From an uncultured Bacteroidales bacterium (GTDB lineage Bacteria; Bacteroidota; Bacteroidia; Bacteroidales; UBA932), in contig ONKO01000012.1 of NCBI GenBank assembly GCA_900318445.1, positions 1 through 64,000 on the forward strand: a stretch of 64,000 nt of DNA. The letters are read 5' to 3'. The position numbers and the translations under genes are program-made. The notes beneath the pieces were generated by a model. It ran no database searches. It was not told the origin of the DNA and saw nothing but the letters and a program-made list of their open reading frames with translations. Positions 38,601 to 47,213 of the stretch are shown piece by piece. Numbering within the stretch: the first letter of the stretch is position 1; every line of letters starts with the position of its first letter.

Positions 38601-39022
38601 TAACCGAGAAGACCCTCCAGGGCCGCGAAGAAGGTTTCAACTTCGCTCCCGCCGACATCTTCGGAAATGCCCGCAACTACTATCAGGTGAGCGGCCAGGA
38701 CTACTGGCAGACCATTGCCAGCCCCACCGGTACCGACGCCCTGGGCGCCTACTATGTCTATGACATGACCAACATCCGCCTGGCCGAGGTCTCCCTGGGA
38801 TACGACATCCCCGTGAGCAAGGCCGTGAAGTGGATCGAGAGCCTGAACGTCTCCCTGGTGGGCCGCAACCTGGCCCTTCTCTACTGCAAGGCTCCCTTCG
38901 ACCCCGAGCAGGTGTCCAACGCCGGCAACTACGGCGCCGGAATCGACCTGTTCATGGCTCCGTCTACCCGTAACATCGGCTTCTCCGTGAAGGTGAAGTT
39001 CGGTAAGAAGAACAATAAATAA
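35672..39022 (+). CDS. SusC-family TonB-dependent transporter with STN signalling domain
   Basis: 1116 residues. The signal peptide (to SLHAQN) is followed by an STN domain (about 25-100; VQVSLDMKDARLKDVIESVE, VDMNQRITIHVQNASLQSVL), a regulatory beta domain (about 110-190), and a plug (SEKAVTYNVQKLDEK, SLSGKIAGVQI, NNALYVLDGIPLP, ALVGASAAALYGYKAANG). The barrel ends GFSVKVKFGKKNNK. The STN domain is the part that contacts a FecR anti-sigma factor, which is encoded just upstream. This makes it a sensing transporter. The susD gene starts 14 bases after the stop. The enzymes downstream suggest an N-acetylglucosamine-containing glycan as ligand. Confidence 0.93.
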   Translation: MRKPIVRQFCLAVLAFAFSLSLHAQNVQVSLDMKDARLKDVIESVEGQTRYLFAADEEVDMNQRITIHVQNASLQSVLDQLASRTGLEYTINGSNILLSKKQEAQKKTRTVSGRITDDDGEPLVGAGVFVEGQPSVGTITDIDGTYTLEIPAGAVALRYTYIGMQDAVVPVDGREAIDVMLQVDATVLEGVVVTALGIKRSEKAVTYNVQKLDEKVFVTREANLVNSLSGKIAGVQINETAAGAGSETKVVMRGAKSISGNNNALYVLDGIPLPTLSTTKPGDSWSIYSGSGLSGDGMSMLNSEDIADMSALVGASAAALYGYKAANGILMLTSRTGEEGFHVSYSNNTTFSSPLMLPARQTSYGAKAGAYASWGSKLEAAPTWNSRDFFQTGYNSAHSVSVSAGKEHSSTYLSAGYSDARGIVPNNNYNRFNATFRHTADYLNNKLHMSVLGMFVRVNEQNMLSGGLYHNPLVPLYLMSPSDNLYAYTVYERYDAARNFPVQYWSTNQLSMQNPFWTINRNMFTAQKNRFILGGSVSYDVTDWLDVQARVRTDHNGTIAEEKHYASSNGLFAGKYGRYKYSDQKTTQTYADVLVNVHKNFGENALVSLNATLGASIEDYYYRGTTLGGDLLGVANLFTFTNMETGKAQSKDTFRDQTQSVFGTLNVGYKNFLFLEATAREDWSSQMASDGKVKPFFYPSVGASWLITEMLEKKSDIIPYAKVRASYAEVGNPINRFILNETYAVVGGIPNLNTWFPAPDFQPERTRSWEVGADVRLFKGLVQLAGTYYHSSTYNQVFTPTNTSLSGSSVFYVNAGQVDNSGVELSAQFSKDFFKDFNWTTNLIWTKNTNKVVKMLDYTMGNEHYVSTRENVGGTSAATMWLIEGRPVGEMYVSGLATNADGTPYVTPSDKGGVLYKAPNDGTPDTMWYAGNVNPDWTGSWRNQFSWKGLNLAFMFTMRKGGVGVSLTEAAMDGFGVTEKTLQGREEGFNFAPADIFGNARNYYQVSGQDYWQTIASPTGTDALGAYYVYDMTNIRLAEVSLGYDIPVSKAVKWIESLNVSLVGRNLALLYCKAPFDPEQVSNAGNYGAGIDLFMAPSTRNIGFSVKVKFGKKNNK

Positions 39023-39036
39023 TGGAGGATACCGCA

Positions 39037-40617
39037 ATGAAAAAGACCATCCTTTCCGTTTTGATCCTGATGGTGAGCCTGGTGTCCTGCACCAAGTCTT
39101 TCACCGACCGCAATACCAACCCTGAGCAGGCCACCGAGGAAATGCTCGAGCACGATAACCTTCGCACCGGCTCCTATGTAGCCCAGATGATGGCCAACGT
39201 CCTTCCTTCCTACCAGAGAGGTGAGGAAGAGTACGGTTCTGCCTCCTATCAGGTGGTCCAGGGCCTCACCGGCAACATTTTCTCCAACTACGAGGCCGCT
39301 TCCAACAGCGGTTTCCACCAGACCAACGAGTACAATCTGGTGGCCGATGGCTGGACCAAGGCCCTCTTCGAGGATGCCTACATCCGTGCCATCGCTCCCT
39401 GGACGCAGCTGAATGCCCTGCGTGCGGCCAGCCCCTACGATGCCGCTTTCGGTGACATCCTCAAGGTGGCTTCCCTGCACCGCGTCACCGACGCCTACGG
39501 CCCCATCCCTTACACCCAGCTGGGTACCGGCGCCATCCACCTCTCTTACGACAAGCAGCAGGAAGTGTACGCTGCCATGTTCGAAGACCTGGACAGCGGC
39601 ATCGCTACGCTTGAAGACCTGCTGGGCAAGGGCGTAGCTACCTATCTGGCCGACTACGACAATGTCTTCTACGGCGACGTAGCCAAATGGATTCAGTTCG
39701 CCAACACGCTGCGTCTGCGCCTGGCCCTCCGCGTGGCTTATGCCGACGAGGATTTGTACAAGGCCCAGGCTGCCAAGGCCCTTGCCTGCGCCGAAGGCTT
39801 CCTGGAAGTAGACGCCGCCCTGCATCCGGGTACCGGTGCCTGGGAGTATCCCATCTTCGTCATCGAGTACAACTTCAATGACGGCGATGCCAAACCCGGT
39901 GCTACCATCGTAACTTACATGAACAGTTACAACGACCCTCGCCGCAGCGCTTACTTCACCACCGGCTCCGACGGTCAGTATCATGGCGTGCGCATGGGAG
40001 CAGTCATCAGCGACACCTACGCCAAGTCTTCCCTGCTTTCCCGTATCAACTGCACCAACAACGATCCCCTTATGTGGATGAGCGGTGCCGAGAGCTTCTT
40101 CCTCCGCGCCGAGCATGCCCTCCGCGAAGGAAACGATGCCGCTGCCCGTCAGCTCTATGAAAGCGGTATCAAGAAGAGCTTCGAGCTCAGAGGCGTGGGC
40201 GTGGGCTCTTACCTTTCCACCACCACCGGTGTGGGCAGTTTCACCGACGCCGTTACGGCCGGTAACAGCTACAGCACCAACCTCACCGACGTGTCGGTTG
40301 CCTGGAGCAGCCAGAGCAGCTTCGAAGGTCACCTGGAGCAGATTATCACCCAGAAGTACATTGCCGGTTTTCCCGAGGGAATGGAGGCATGGGCCGAGTT
40401 CCGCCGCACCGGCTACCCCAAGGTGATTCCTACGCTCACCAACAACTCTGGCGGTACCATTGACACCGACAAGCAGATCCGTCGTCTCATCTACCCCGCC
40501 TCCGAGTTCCAGGCCAACAATGCGGCCGTGACCGAGGCCATTACCCTTCTGGACAGCGAAGCCAAGAGCGGCGCCGGCGACAACGGCGGCACCCAGCTCT
40601 GGTGGGATAAAAAGTAA
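39037..40617 (+). CDS. SusD-family surface lipoprotein
   Basis: 526 residues from ATG 39037 (MKKTILSVLILMVSLVSC, lipobox). An ATG at 39022 gives five extra residues before the signal and is less likely. The protein is of the SusD-like_2 type: DRNTNPEQATEEMLEHDNLR near the start, FGDILKVASLHRVTDAYGP, PYTQLGTGAIHLSYDKQQEV, LRLRLALRVAYAD, and EGMEAWAEFRRTGYPKVIP near the end. It would bind glycan for the adjacent SusC. The GH18 gene follows after 11 bases. Confidence 0.93.
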   Translation: MKKTILSVLILMVSLVSCTKSFTDRNTNPEQATEEMLEHDNLRTGSYVAQMMANVLPSYQRGEEEYGSASYQVVQGLTGNIFSNYEAASNSGFHQTNEYNLVADGWTKALFEDAYIRAIAPWTQLNALRAASPYDAAFGDILKVASLHRVTDAYGPIPYTQLGTGAIHLSYDKQQEVYAAMFEDLDSGIATLEDLLGKGVATYLADYDNVFYGDVAKWIQFANTLRLRLALRVAYADEDLYKAQAAKALACAEGFLEVDAALHPGTGAWEYPIFVIEYNFNDGDAKPGATIVTYMNSYNDPRRSAYFTTGSDGQYHGVRMGAVISDTYAKSSLLSRINCTNNDPLMWMSGAESFFLRAEHALREGNDAAARQLYESGIKKSFELRGVGVGSYLSTTTGVGSFTDAVTAGNSYSTNLTDVSVAWSSQSSFEGHLEQIITQKYIAGFPEGMEAWAEFRRTGYPKVIPTLTNNSGGTIDTDKQIRRLIYPASEFQANNAAVTEAITLLDSEAKSGAGDNGGTQLWWDKK

Positions 40618-40628
40618 CCCTTACAGCA

Positions 40629-41855
40629 ATGAAAAAGACAATCTATATACTGATGATGGGCGCCGCACTGGTTCTCTCTTCCTGTAACAAGGACGTGAAG
40701 CCCATCCAAGTAGAGCGCACCTCCGGTATTCACACCGTGGAGCCCTGGGCTACTTATATCCAGGGTACCGGTACCGTGAATGCCATCGGCGACGAGACCT
40801 ACTACCAGAATCTGCGCGAGTGGAAGAAGGCTGCCTTCGACAAGGACGGCATCGCCGCGCGCAGCATCTCCTATATCTTCTTTGCCGACTACGGCTCCAT
40901 GGCCTTCCGTTTTGCCGACATCCCCGACTCCGTGGATGTAATCAACCTCTGGGGCGGCGTTCCCAAGTTCGGCTCCCTGGACTACCAGGAAATGAAGGCT
41001 TGCCAGGAGGTGAAGGGCATGAAACTCGTGGGCTGCCGCATTACCCGTCTTTTGGAGAACAACTCCTGGGTGATGGAGGCCGAGGTTCCTTCCTTCATGA
41101 AGGCCTACGAAAAGTACAAGTACGACAACATGGGCCGCGTCATCTCCGGCAAGATGACCGAGCAGGAGCTGGAATCGGCTGCCCGTGACGCCGGCTCGGC
41201 TGCATGTGCCGCCGATGCCGCCGCCCACAAGACCGTGGACGAGGAAGGCAACTACCCCGAGTGGGTCATTTATGCCGCCAAGCCCATCCTGGACGAGATT
41301 GAGAAGTACGGCCTGGACGGCTACGACCTGGACTACGAGCCCATGGGCAACGGAGAACCGTTCAGCGACGGTACCTGCTTTGCCACCTTCGTGAAGTATC
41401 TGGCCCAGTTCATCGGCCCTAAATCGGCCAACCCCGAGACGCTCCTTATCATCGACCGTAACTCCGGCGCCGGATCGGCCGAGTTCGCGCCCCTCTGCAA
41501 CTTCTGGGTTTATCAGAAGTACGGCGGACTGGGCGGAGCCAGCCAGGCAACCCAGAGCGACTTTGGTTCCAATCTTAACCGCGAAAGCGGCTGGGTACCT
41601 GCCCAGATTATCGTTACCGAGAACGTGGGTGACACGTACGGCAATGGTTGCGGTGTCCTGGAGCAGATGGCCGGTTATCAGCCTTCTACCTGCGGCCAGC
41701 AGTATGGCCACAAGGGCGGCTTCGCCTCCTTCCACGGCCAGCGCGACTGGCGCCTGGAGGCCGAGGGTGCCGAGAAAGGCAAGAAACTGCGCTACCAGCA
41801 CCACATCATGGGCATCCGTGCCCAGCAAAAGGTAGAATACTATAAAGGAGAATAA
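40629..41855 (+). CDS. GH18 glycosidase lipoprotein (endo-beta-N-acetylglucosaminidase-like)
   Basis: 408 residues with lipobox LSSC (Cys at about 19). The active-site motif DxxDxDxE of family 18 is complete: DGYDLDYE at residues 230-237, with the catalytic Glu237. Surrounding strings (SYIFFADYGSMAFRFADIPD, KYGLDGYDLDYEP, LLIIDRNSGAGS) resemble the endo-beta-N-acetylglucosaminidases in Bacteroides loci that release N-glycans. Those enzymes cut the chitobiose core and keep the glycan for uptake by SusC/SusD. Chitinase activity is an alternative, but the operon context (DUF1735/LamG lipoprotein next) favours N-glycans. It is probably on the cell surface. Confidence 0.88.
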   Translation: MKKTIYILMMGAALVLSSCNKDVKPIQVERTSGIHTVEPWATYIQGTGTVNAIGDETYYQNLREWKKAAFDKDGIAARSISYIFFADYGSMAFRFADIPDSVDVINLWGGVPKFGSLDYQEMKACQEVKGMKLVGCRITRLLENNSWVMEAEVPSFMKAYEKYKYDNMGRVISGKMTEQELESAARDAGSAACAADAAAHKTVDEEGNYPEWVIYAAKPILDEIEKYGLDGYDLDYEPMGNGEPFSDGTCFATFVKYLAQFIGPKSANPETLLIIDRNSGAGSAEFAPLCNFWVYQKYGGLGGASQATQSDFGSNLNRESGWVPAQIIVTENVGDTYGNGCGVLEQMAGYQPSTCGQQYGHKGGFASFHGQRDWRLEAEGAEKGKKLRYQHHIMGIRAQQKVEYYKGE

Positions 41856-41860
41856 AGAGT

Positions 41861-43021
41861 ATGAAAAAGTTTATCATAGCGCTGGCTGCCCTCTCCATGA
41901 TGGCCTCCTGCCAGAAGAGCATCCTCTACTCCGAGCATCTGTACGACAATGGCGTCGTGGCCTTCCGTGCTTCCTCGACCGGCGAAATGTCGGCTTTCCT
42001 GGAAGAGTCCGGCCCCGTTACCTTCACGCTGGCTTCTTCCGTGAAGGTGGACAAGGACGTGACCGTTTCCTTTGAGCCGGTCCGCGACTCCGCCGCCGCG
42101 CTGGGCGCCTTCAACAAGGCCAACGGCACCAATTACTGGATGCTCCCGGAGTCCAATTATACCCTCAGCGCCAAGACGGCCGTCATCAAGGCCGGCTCGG
42201 CCGTTTCCCTGCCCGTGAGCATGGACGTGAACATTGACGGATTCAAAAACGGCGTCATCTACTGCCTGCCGCTCAAGATTACGGGTTCCGACTCCACCCT
42301 CGGGAGCATTCCCGGACAGGAATACGCCTATGTGGTGATCCGCGGCTATGTGTATGCATCGGCCGCCAACCTGCCCGGCGGTTCCTACTTCGAGATGCCC
42401 ACCACCGTCAACGATCCCCGTCTGCAGCTGGAAGTGTGCACCATGGAAATCCGCGTGAAGGCCAACAGCTGGGCCAGCGCCAATCCGTACATTTCCTCCC
42501 TCATCGGCGTGGAAGAGAACTTCCTGCTGCGCTTTGGCGATATCTCCTGCGACCCCAACCAGCTGCAGCTGGCCGGCCAGGGCGTGTCCATCACCTCCAA
42601 GGCCCACTTCGACACCGGCAAGTGGTATCACATTGCCGTGGTGGCCGATGGCGTGAAGCAGACCTGCGACCTTTATATTAACGGCGTGCTGGACAGCTCC
42701 ACTCCTATGGGCGGCAAGGGTATCAACCTGGGTAAGGTGTACAACTCCAAGTTCGCGATCGGCATGTCCGAGAAGGGCCGATACCTGAACGGCCAGGTGA
42801 GCGAAGCCCGCGTATGGGGCCGTCTCCTGAGCCCTACCGAGCTCATCAACGGCCAGTGCTCCATCGCAGACCCTGTGAAGGAAGCCCAGGAGAACAAGCT
42901 CCTCGGTTACTGGAAGCTGGATGACGAGAACCGCGGCAAGGACCTCACCGGAAACGGTTTTGACGGTTATGCCCACGGCAACGTCACTTACACTCCCGCC
43001 AACATCCGTTGCCCCGAATAA
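41861..43021 (+). CDS. DUF1735 plus LamG-domain lipoprotein
   Basis: 386 residues with lipobox MMASC. The N-terminal part (about 25-150) is a DUF1735 domain (VTFTLASSVKVDKDVTVSFE, NYTLSAKTAVIKAGS). This domain is found at the front of GH18 enzymes and in separate lipoproteins of N-glycan loci. The C-terminal part (about 165-375) is a concanavalin-like LamG domain (MEIRVKANSW, FDTGKWYHIAVVADG, LYINGVLDSS, LNGQVSEARVWGRLLS, LLGYWKLDD). It probably binds glycan at the surface to help the SusCD pair. It is 5 bases after the GH18 gene. Its stop shares one base with the next ATG (TAATG). Confidence 0.88.
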   Translation: MKKFIIALAALSMMASCQKSILYSEHLYDNGVVAFRASSTGEMSAFLEESGPVTFTLASSVKVDKDVTVSFEPVRDSAAALGAFNKANGTNYWMLPESNYTLSAKTAVIKAGSAVSLPVSMDVNIDGFKNGVIYCLPLKITGSDSTLGSIPGQEYAYVVIRGYVYASAANLPGGSYFEMPTTVNDPRLQLEVCTMEIRVKANSWASANPYISSLIGVEENFLLRFGDISCDPNQLQLAGQGVSITSKAHFDTGKWYHIAVVADGVKQTCDLYINGVLDSSTPMGGKGINLGKVYNSKFAIGMSEKGRYLNGQVSEARVWGRLLSPTELINGQCSIADPVKEAQENKLLGYWKLDDENRGKDLTGNGFDGYAHGNVTYTPANIRCPE

Positions 43022-43755
43022 TGGATAAAAGCCGTATCATATCGCTGCTCCTTGCTCTGGGCCTCGCTACTACTGTAGGGGCCCAGGCGCAGGAGGGCCG
43101 TCTGCTCCGCTTCGAAAACGCGGAACAGGCCGTGGATACGGTGCGCTTTGACAGCGGTGCCATTACGCTCCGTTACCCTTTTGAGAATGTTTCCGGAAAA
43201 AGCGTCACCGTGCTGGAGATTCACTCGGGCTGCGGCTGTTTTACCGGTGAGGTGAACAGGCGTGTGCTTGCACCCGGCGCCAGGGCCGTCCTCACGGCGG
43301 TCTTTGATCCCAAGAGCCTGTATGGTTCCCAGACCCGGCACCTCACCGTGGTGAGCTCCGACGGCGAGAACACCGTGCTCAGCTCCATATCCGTGAAAGG
43401 ATACGTGCTCAGGGACGCTTCCGAAGGCGAGATCCGCTATGCCGAGGACCTGGGCTGCGGCCTCCGCACCGACACTTCCGTCAATGTCCTTTCCAGGGAC
43501 GGCTTCGGAGACTATGTGTTCTCCATCCCGCTCTACAATGACACGGACAGGGAAGTGAAGGTTGAGGTACGGGCCTCCTCCTCCCGCGTGAAGCTCTACG
43601 CCCCCCAGACGCTGGCTCCGCACTCCCGCGAAGACCTTCGGGGAGAGTACGATGCGCTGTGGAAGCGCCGGGGGAGTGCCGTGACGGAAACATTGACCAT
43701 CAGCGTTGACGGAGCTCCCGTAGCTCCGCTCCAAATCAAAGGAACAATTGAATAG
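43021..43755 (+). CDS. DUF1573 exported protein
   Basis: 244 residues from ATG 43021 with a signal peptide (LLLALGLATTVGAQAQ). The DUF1573 pattern is visible: RYPFENVSGKSVTVLEIHSG, then CGCF, LAPGARAVLTAVFDP, and HLTVVSSDGENTVLSSISV. This Ig-like family is common in Bacteroidota and of unknown function. The second half (about 140-244) repeats an Ig-like beta pattern. The one-base stop/start overlap with the preceding gene makes it part of the glycan operon. Confidence 0.82.
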   Translation: MDKSRIISLLLALGLATTVGAQAQEGRLLRFENAEQAVDTVRFDSGAITLRYPFENVSGKSVTVLEIHSGCGCFTGEVNRRVLAPGARAVLTAVFDPKSLYGSQTRHLTVVSSDGENTVLSSISVKGYVLRDASEGEIRYAEDLGCGLRTDTSVNVLSRDGFGDYVFSIPLYNDTDREVKVEVRASSSRVKLYAPQTLAPHSREDLRGEYDALWKRRGSAVTETLTISVDGAPVAPLQIKGTIE

Positions 43756-43768
43756 ACATTAAAACTAT

Positions 43769-46090
43769 ATGAAAAAGATGATTTTTGCCACCCTGGTGGC
43801 AGTCATGGGCCTCTATTCCTGCAGCAAGACCGAGCTGGCCAATACCTCCAACCCGCTCCCTATGCCGGAAAACGTGGCCGCAAAGGTTCAGGGGCTGGAA
43901 ATCACTCCCAAGACCAACTACGTGGTAGTGGGGGAGGAAGTGTCCCTCACGGCCGCCTTCAAGCCGGAAGATGCCCAGGCCGGAACCATAACCTGGAAGT
44001 CCTCCGACGAGACTGTGGCTACTGTCGATGCCGGCGGTAAGGTGACTACTCTCGCAAAGGGTGTGGCCAGCATTACCGCTTCCGTGGACGGCGTATCGGC
44101 CAGCGCCCTCGTGAATGTATTCGCCGAGCGCGTTCCCGCTACCGAGATAGTGCTCAATAAGACGGAGGTGTCGCTCCTTGTGGGCCGCGCCGCCAATATT
44201 AAATCTTCCCTTCTCCCGGAGAATACCACCGATGCCCGCAAGCTGGAGTGGACCTCTTCCGATGAAAAGGTGGCCGTGGTGAGCTATGGTTATATCCAGG
44301 CCGTGGGCATGGGTGAAGCCACCATCACTGCCCGGCAGGACGATCTCACCGCTACCGTCAAGGTGACGGTGGCCGACAAGATTAAGCTGGTGGACCGCGC
44401 CGAGGCCTGGACGGTTACCGATACGCCCAAGTGGGACAAGAACTACTATGGTAAGATTACCGGCTCCCACGAAGAGGTTTCCGTCGCTGGCTTTGACGGC
44501 GAGTTCGCTTATTTTGGCATTGTGGAGGCCTCCAAGTTTGATGGTGTGGAAGCCGTTTCCAACGCTGTGTACGAGCAGGTAACGGAAAAGCAGGATGCCG
44601 GACAGAGCCCGGAAGGCCTTTTCCTGAAGGGAGAGGAGTTCTCTGCGAACTACTCCGAGAAAGGCGAGGCTGTAGCCTACCTCCTTGCTTACGACGAAGA
44701 GTTTGAGTTTACCGGCGAATACGTTGTTTACAACTTCACCGCTCGCGAGCCCGATCCCGTACACGCTACCGGTATCAAGTTTACCCAGGGCTGGTACGAT
44801 GACGAAATCACGGAAATCACCCTGAAGGAAGGCAAGAGCCTGAGCTATTTCAGCGCCAAACTCCTCCCGGATGACTGCACCGATACGGGCAGCATCAGCT
44901 TCAAGTCCTCGGATGAGTCTGTGGTGAAGCTCAGCTTGTACTATGAATCTTACTATACTGTTACCGCCGTTGCAGAAGGTGAAGCAGATATCATCGCTAC
45001 CTTCAATAATATCGAAGCCTCCATCCATGTGACCGTAACCGGTAACAACATTACTCTGACCGACCATTCCGCTACGTGGGCAGCGACCAAGGAAGTGACT
45101 GAGCAGTGGGGTTACACCATTGTCAACATTACCGTCACCGCCTGCGACGCAGCCTCGTTCTATGCTACAGCTACCGATGAGAAGCCTCAGGGAACTACGC
45201 TCAAGAGCACGCTCGCTGCCATGGCCGATGCTGCGCCTTCGTACAACATCCAGAGCGAGGTGCCCGCTACTATCCGAAACTGGGGCGGCCCGGACGGCCG
45301 GTATATCGTCATCCTCGGATACAATGGCGAAGATTTCTCCGGCGACTATGCCATCATCGACACCGAAGGCGGCACCACTCCCACGCCCGATCCGGGTACA
45401 GGTGGAGTGAGCGTGAACTTTGACGCCCAGGGCCAGTACCTGCAGAATACCTTTGGCGAAAGCGATGCCGTGCAGGACGAGGTGACGCTGGAAGGCTGGT
45501 TCAAGCCCTCTTCCCTCACCGGCGGCGGAGACAATATCCGCGTCCTCTGGGGAACGGAAGGCATCTTCCTCCTTCGCTACGAAGGTAGCCAGCTCAACCT
45601 GGTCTATGGCGGTGCCAAGCGTACCGATAAAAATGAGTACAATGAACGCAAGGTAACCTACACCACCAACATGGCCGTGAACGAGTGGCACCACATTGCC
45701 GCTACTTACAAGCGTGCCGAAAAAGCCCGCCTGTATGTAGACGGCGTGGAAGTTGCCTCCAACGACGCTGAAGACCATGCCGTCGAGCTTAACGGCGTGG
45801 GCGCCAAGTGGGATCTGCCGTTCTCCTTCATCATCGGCGCGGCCGGCCAGCCCAAGCGCAACTTCCTGGGCTCCATGGCTTACCTGCGCGTGTGGAATGT
45901 GGCCCGCACGGCCACGGAGATTGCTGCCAATATGAACGTGGCAAGCCCCGACGACGACAACTTCAACCTCCTGGCTGCCTGGAATTTCACCGAGGGAAGC
46001 GGCAACAATATTGCCGACTCTGCCTATGGCGTTTATCCGCTCACGGCCAACAGCAACCTGAGCTGGTCCAGTGATGCCCTGCCCTTCTAA
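43769..46090 (+). CDS. Multi-domain Big_2/LamG surface lipoprotein
   Basis: 773 residues with lipobox LYSC. Big_2 (bacterial Ig-like) domains are visible at about 45-120 (ITWKSSDETVATVDAGGKVT), about 128-203 (LEWTSSDEKVAVVSYGYIQA) and about 330-415 (SISFKSSDESVVKLSLYY). A domain of about 110 residues that I do not recognise follows the second and the third Big_2 (LVDRAEAWTVTDTPKW and LTDHSATWAATKEVTEQW, each ending in a phrase like FSGDYAIID). A LamG domain ends the protein (about 540-773; VTLEGWFKPSSL, VNEWHHIAATYKRA, LYVDGVEV). It is likely a surface glycan-binding protein at the end of the operon. Confidence 0.85.
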   Translation: MKKMIFATLVAVMGLYSCSKTELANTSNPLPMPENVAAKVQGLEITPKTNYVVVGEEVSLTAAFKPEDAQAGTITWKSSDETVATVDAGGKVTTLAKGVASITASVDGVSASALVNVFAERVPATEIVLNKTEVSLLVGRAANIKSSLLPENTTDARKLEWTSSDEKVAVVSYGYIQAVGMGEATITARQDDLTATVKVTVADKIKLVDRAEAWTVTDTPKWDKNYYGKITGSHEEVSVAGFDGEFAYFGIVEASKFDGVEAVSNAVYEQVTEKQDAGQSPEGLFLKGEEFSANYSEKGEAVAYLLAYDEEFEFTGEYVVYNFTAREPDPVHATGIKFTQGWYDDEITEITLKEGKSLSYFSAKLLPDDCTDTGSISFKSSDESVVKLSLYYESYYTVTAVAEGEADIIATFNNIEASIHVTVTGNNITLTDHSATWAATKEVTEQWGYTIVNITVTACDAASFYATATDEKPQGTTLKSTLAAMADAAPSYNIQSEVPATIRNWGGPDGRYIVILGYNGEDFSGDYAIIDTEGGTTPTPDPGTGGVSVNFDAQGQYLQNTFGESDAVQDEVTLEGWFKPSSLTGGGDNIRVLWGTEGIFLLRYEGSQLNLVYGGAKRTDKNEYNERKVTYTTNMAVNEWHHIAATYKRAEKARLYVDGVEVASNDAEDHAVELNGVGAKWDLPFSFIIGAAGQPKRNFLGSMAYLRVWNVARTATEIAANMNVASPDDDNFNLLAAWNFTEGSGNNIADSAYGVYPLTANSNLSWSSDALPF

Positions 46091-46092
46091 TA

Positions 46093-46124
46093 TTTGGTAA
46101 TCTCCCAAAAAATAACTACCTTTG
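46093..46124 (+). promoter_or_regulatory. Promoter of the rplM ribosomal operon
   Basis: TTTG at 46093-46096 and TACCTTTG at 46117-46124 are exactly 20 bases apart, a textbook Bacteroidota promoter. The leader to the GTG at 46185 is about 55 bases. It includes CCTCT and AGGGG arms (46130-46134, 46141-46145) around CATTGT and a four-codon ATG frame (MLNH) at 46160-46174. Whether these regulate the operon is unknown. Confidence 0.8.
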
Positions 46125-46184
46125 CGGTCCCTCTCATTGTAGGGGGATCGCAATTTTTATGTTAAACCATTAATAATCAAGACA

Positions 46185-46637
46185 GTGGACACACTTAGCT
46201 ACAAAACAGTCTCCCTGAACAAGGCAACTGTGAACAAGGAGTGGCTCGTCATTGATGCAACCGACCTCGTGCTCGGTCGCCTGGCTTCCCGCGTGGCTCT
46301 CGTGCTGCGTGGCAAGAACAAGCCCGGCTACACCCCGCATGTGGACTGTGGTGACAACGTCATCATCGTCAACGCCGACAAGATCCGTCTTACCGGCAAG
46401 AAGATGACCGACCGCGTTTACGTTCGCTACACCGGCTATCCGGGTGGCCAGCGCTTCTCCACTCCCCGCGACATCATGGCTTCCCGCCCCGAGGAACTCA
46501 TCCGCATGTCTGTGCGCGGAATGCTGCCGAAGACCCGTCTCGGCGACAAGCTCATCAACAACCTGTACATCTATGCAGGTCCTGAGCACAAACAGCAGGC
46601 ACAGAACCCCAAGACCATTAAGTTTAACGAAATCTAA
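46185..46637 (+). CDS. rplM: 50S ribosomal protein L13
   Basis: 150 residues from GTG 46185 (DTLSYKTVSLNKA). Family strings are WLVIDATDLVLGRLASRVA, LRGKNKPGYTPHVDCGD, VIIVNADKIRLTGKK, GGQRFSTPRDIMA and VRGMLPKTRLG. It is the first gene of a four-gene translation operon with rpsI, rpsB and tsf. Confidence 0.97.
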   Translation: MDTLSYKTVSLNKATVNKEWLVIDATDLVLGRLASRVALVLRGKNKPGYTPHVDCGDNVIIVNADKIRLTGKKMTDRVYVRYTGYPGGQRFSTPRDIMASRPEELIRMSVRGMLPKTRLGDKLINNLYIYAGPEHKQQAQNPKTIKFNEI

Positions 46638-46646
46638 ACAGAGCAC

Positions 46647-47036
46647 ATGGAACAGAAACACGCCCTTGGAAGACGTAAATCAGCCGTCGCTCGTGTTTAT
46701 GTAGTACCCGGTAACGGCAAGTTCGTCATCAACGACCGCGCCATGGAGGAGTACTTCAAAGAGGAAACTCTTCAGTACATCGCCAACCAGGCCCTCGAGG
46801 TCACCGGTACTGCAGGCCAGTTTGACATCAAGGTCACCCTCGTAGGTGGTGGTACCAAAGGTCAGGCCGAAGCCGTTCGTCTCGGAATCGCCCGCGCCCT
46901 GTGCGAGGTGGACAAAGAGGCCTACCGCTCCACGCTGAAGGCCGCCGGCTTCCTCACCCGCGACGCTCGCGAAGTTGAGCGTAAGAAGCCCGGTCAGCCT
47001 GGCGCACGTCGTCGCTTCCAGTTCAGTAAACGTTAA
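46647..47036 (+). CDS. rpsI: 30S ribosomal protein S9
   Basis: 129 residues with the complete S9 pattern: GRRKSAVARVYV at the start, GKFVINDRAMEEYF, KGQAEAVRLGIARAL, and the basic C-terminus ending RRRFQFSKR that reaches the ribosomal P site. It lies 9 bases after rplM. Confidence 0.97.
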   Translation: MEQKHALGRRKSAVARVYVVPGNGKFVINDRAMEEYFKEETLQYIANQALEVTGTAGQFDIKVTLVGGGTKGQAEAVRLGIARALCEVDKEAYRSTLKAAGFLTRDAREVERKKPGQPGARRRFQFSKR

Positions 47037-47213
47037 TACTGGAGTTACGTCAGCACGGTACGGGTTTTCATCAAATCCTGAGACTCTGGTGAGGATGAGA
47101 ATCTTCCCAGGCTACAAGAAGGATTGCCCGGCCGCGAAAAAATCCCGAAGACCAGTCAGGAACTGCTACTTCGGATTGATGAAAGAGTTAAAAACAAAGA
47201 CAAACGAAAACCC

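Noticed and set aside
46124-46151. 11-bp hairpin before rplM as an RNA leader that regulates L13
   Set aside because: The left arm begins inside the promoter -7 box, so the predicted transcript start (about 46130) would remove half of it. Only a shorter stem could form in the RNA.
47124-47213. Longer rpsB start adding 30 residues
   Set aside because: The ATG at 47214 gives the conserved S2 N-terminus, and the extra residues resemble nothing in the family.
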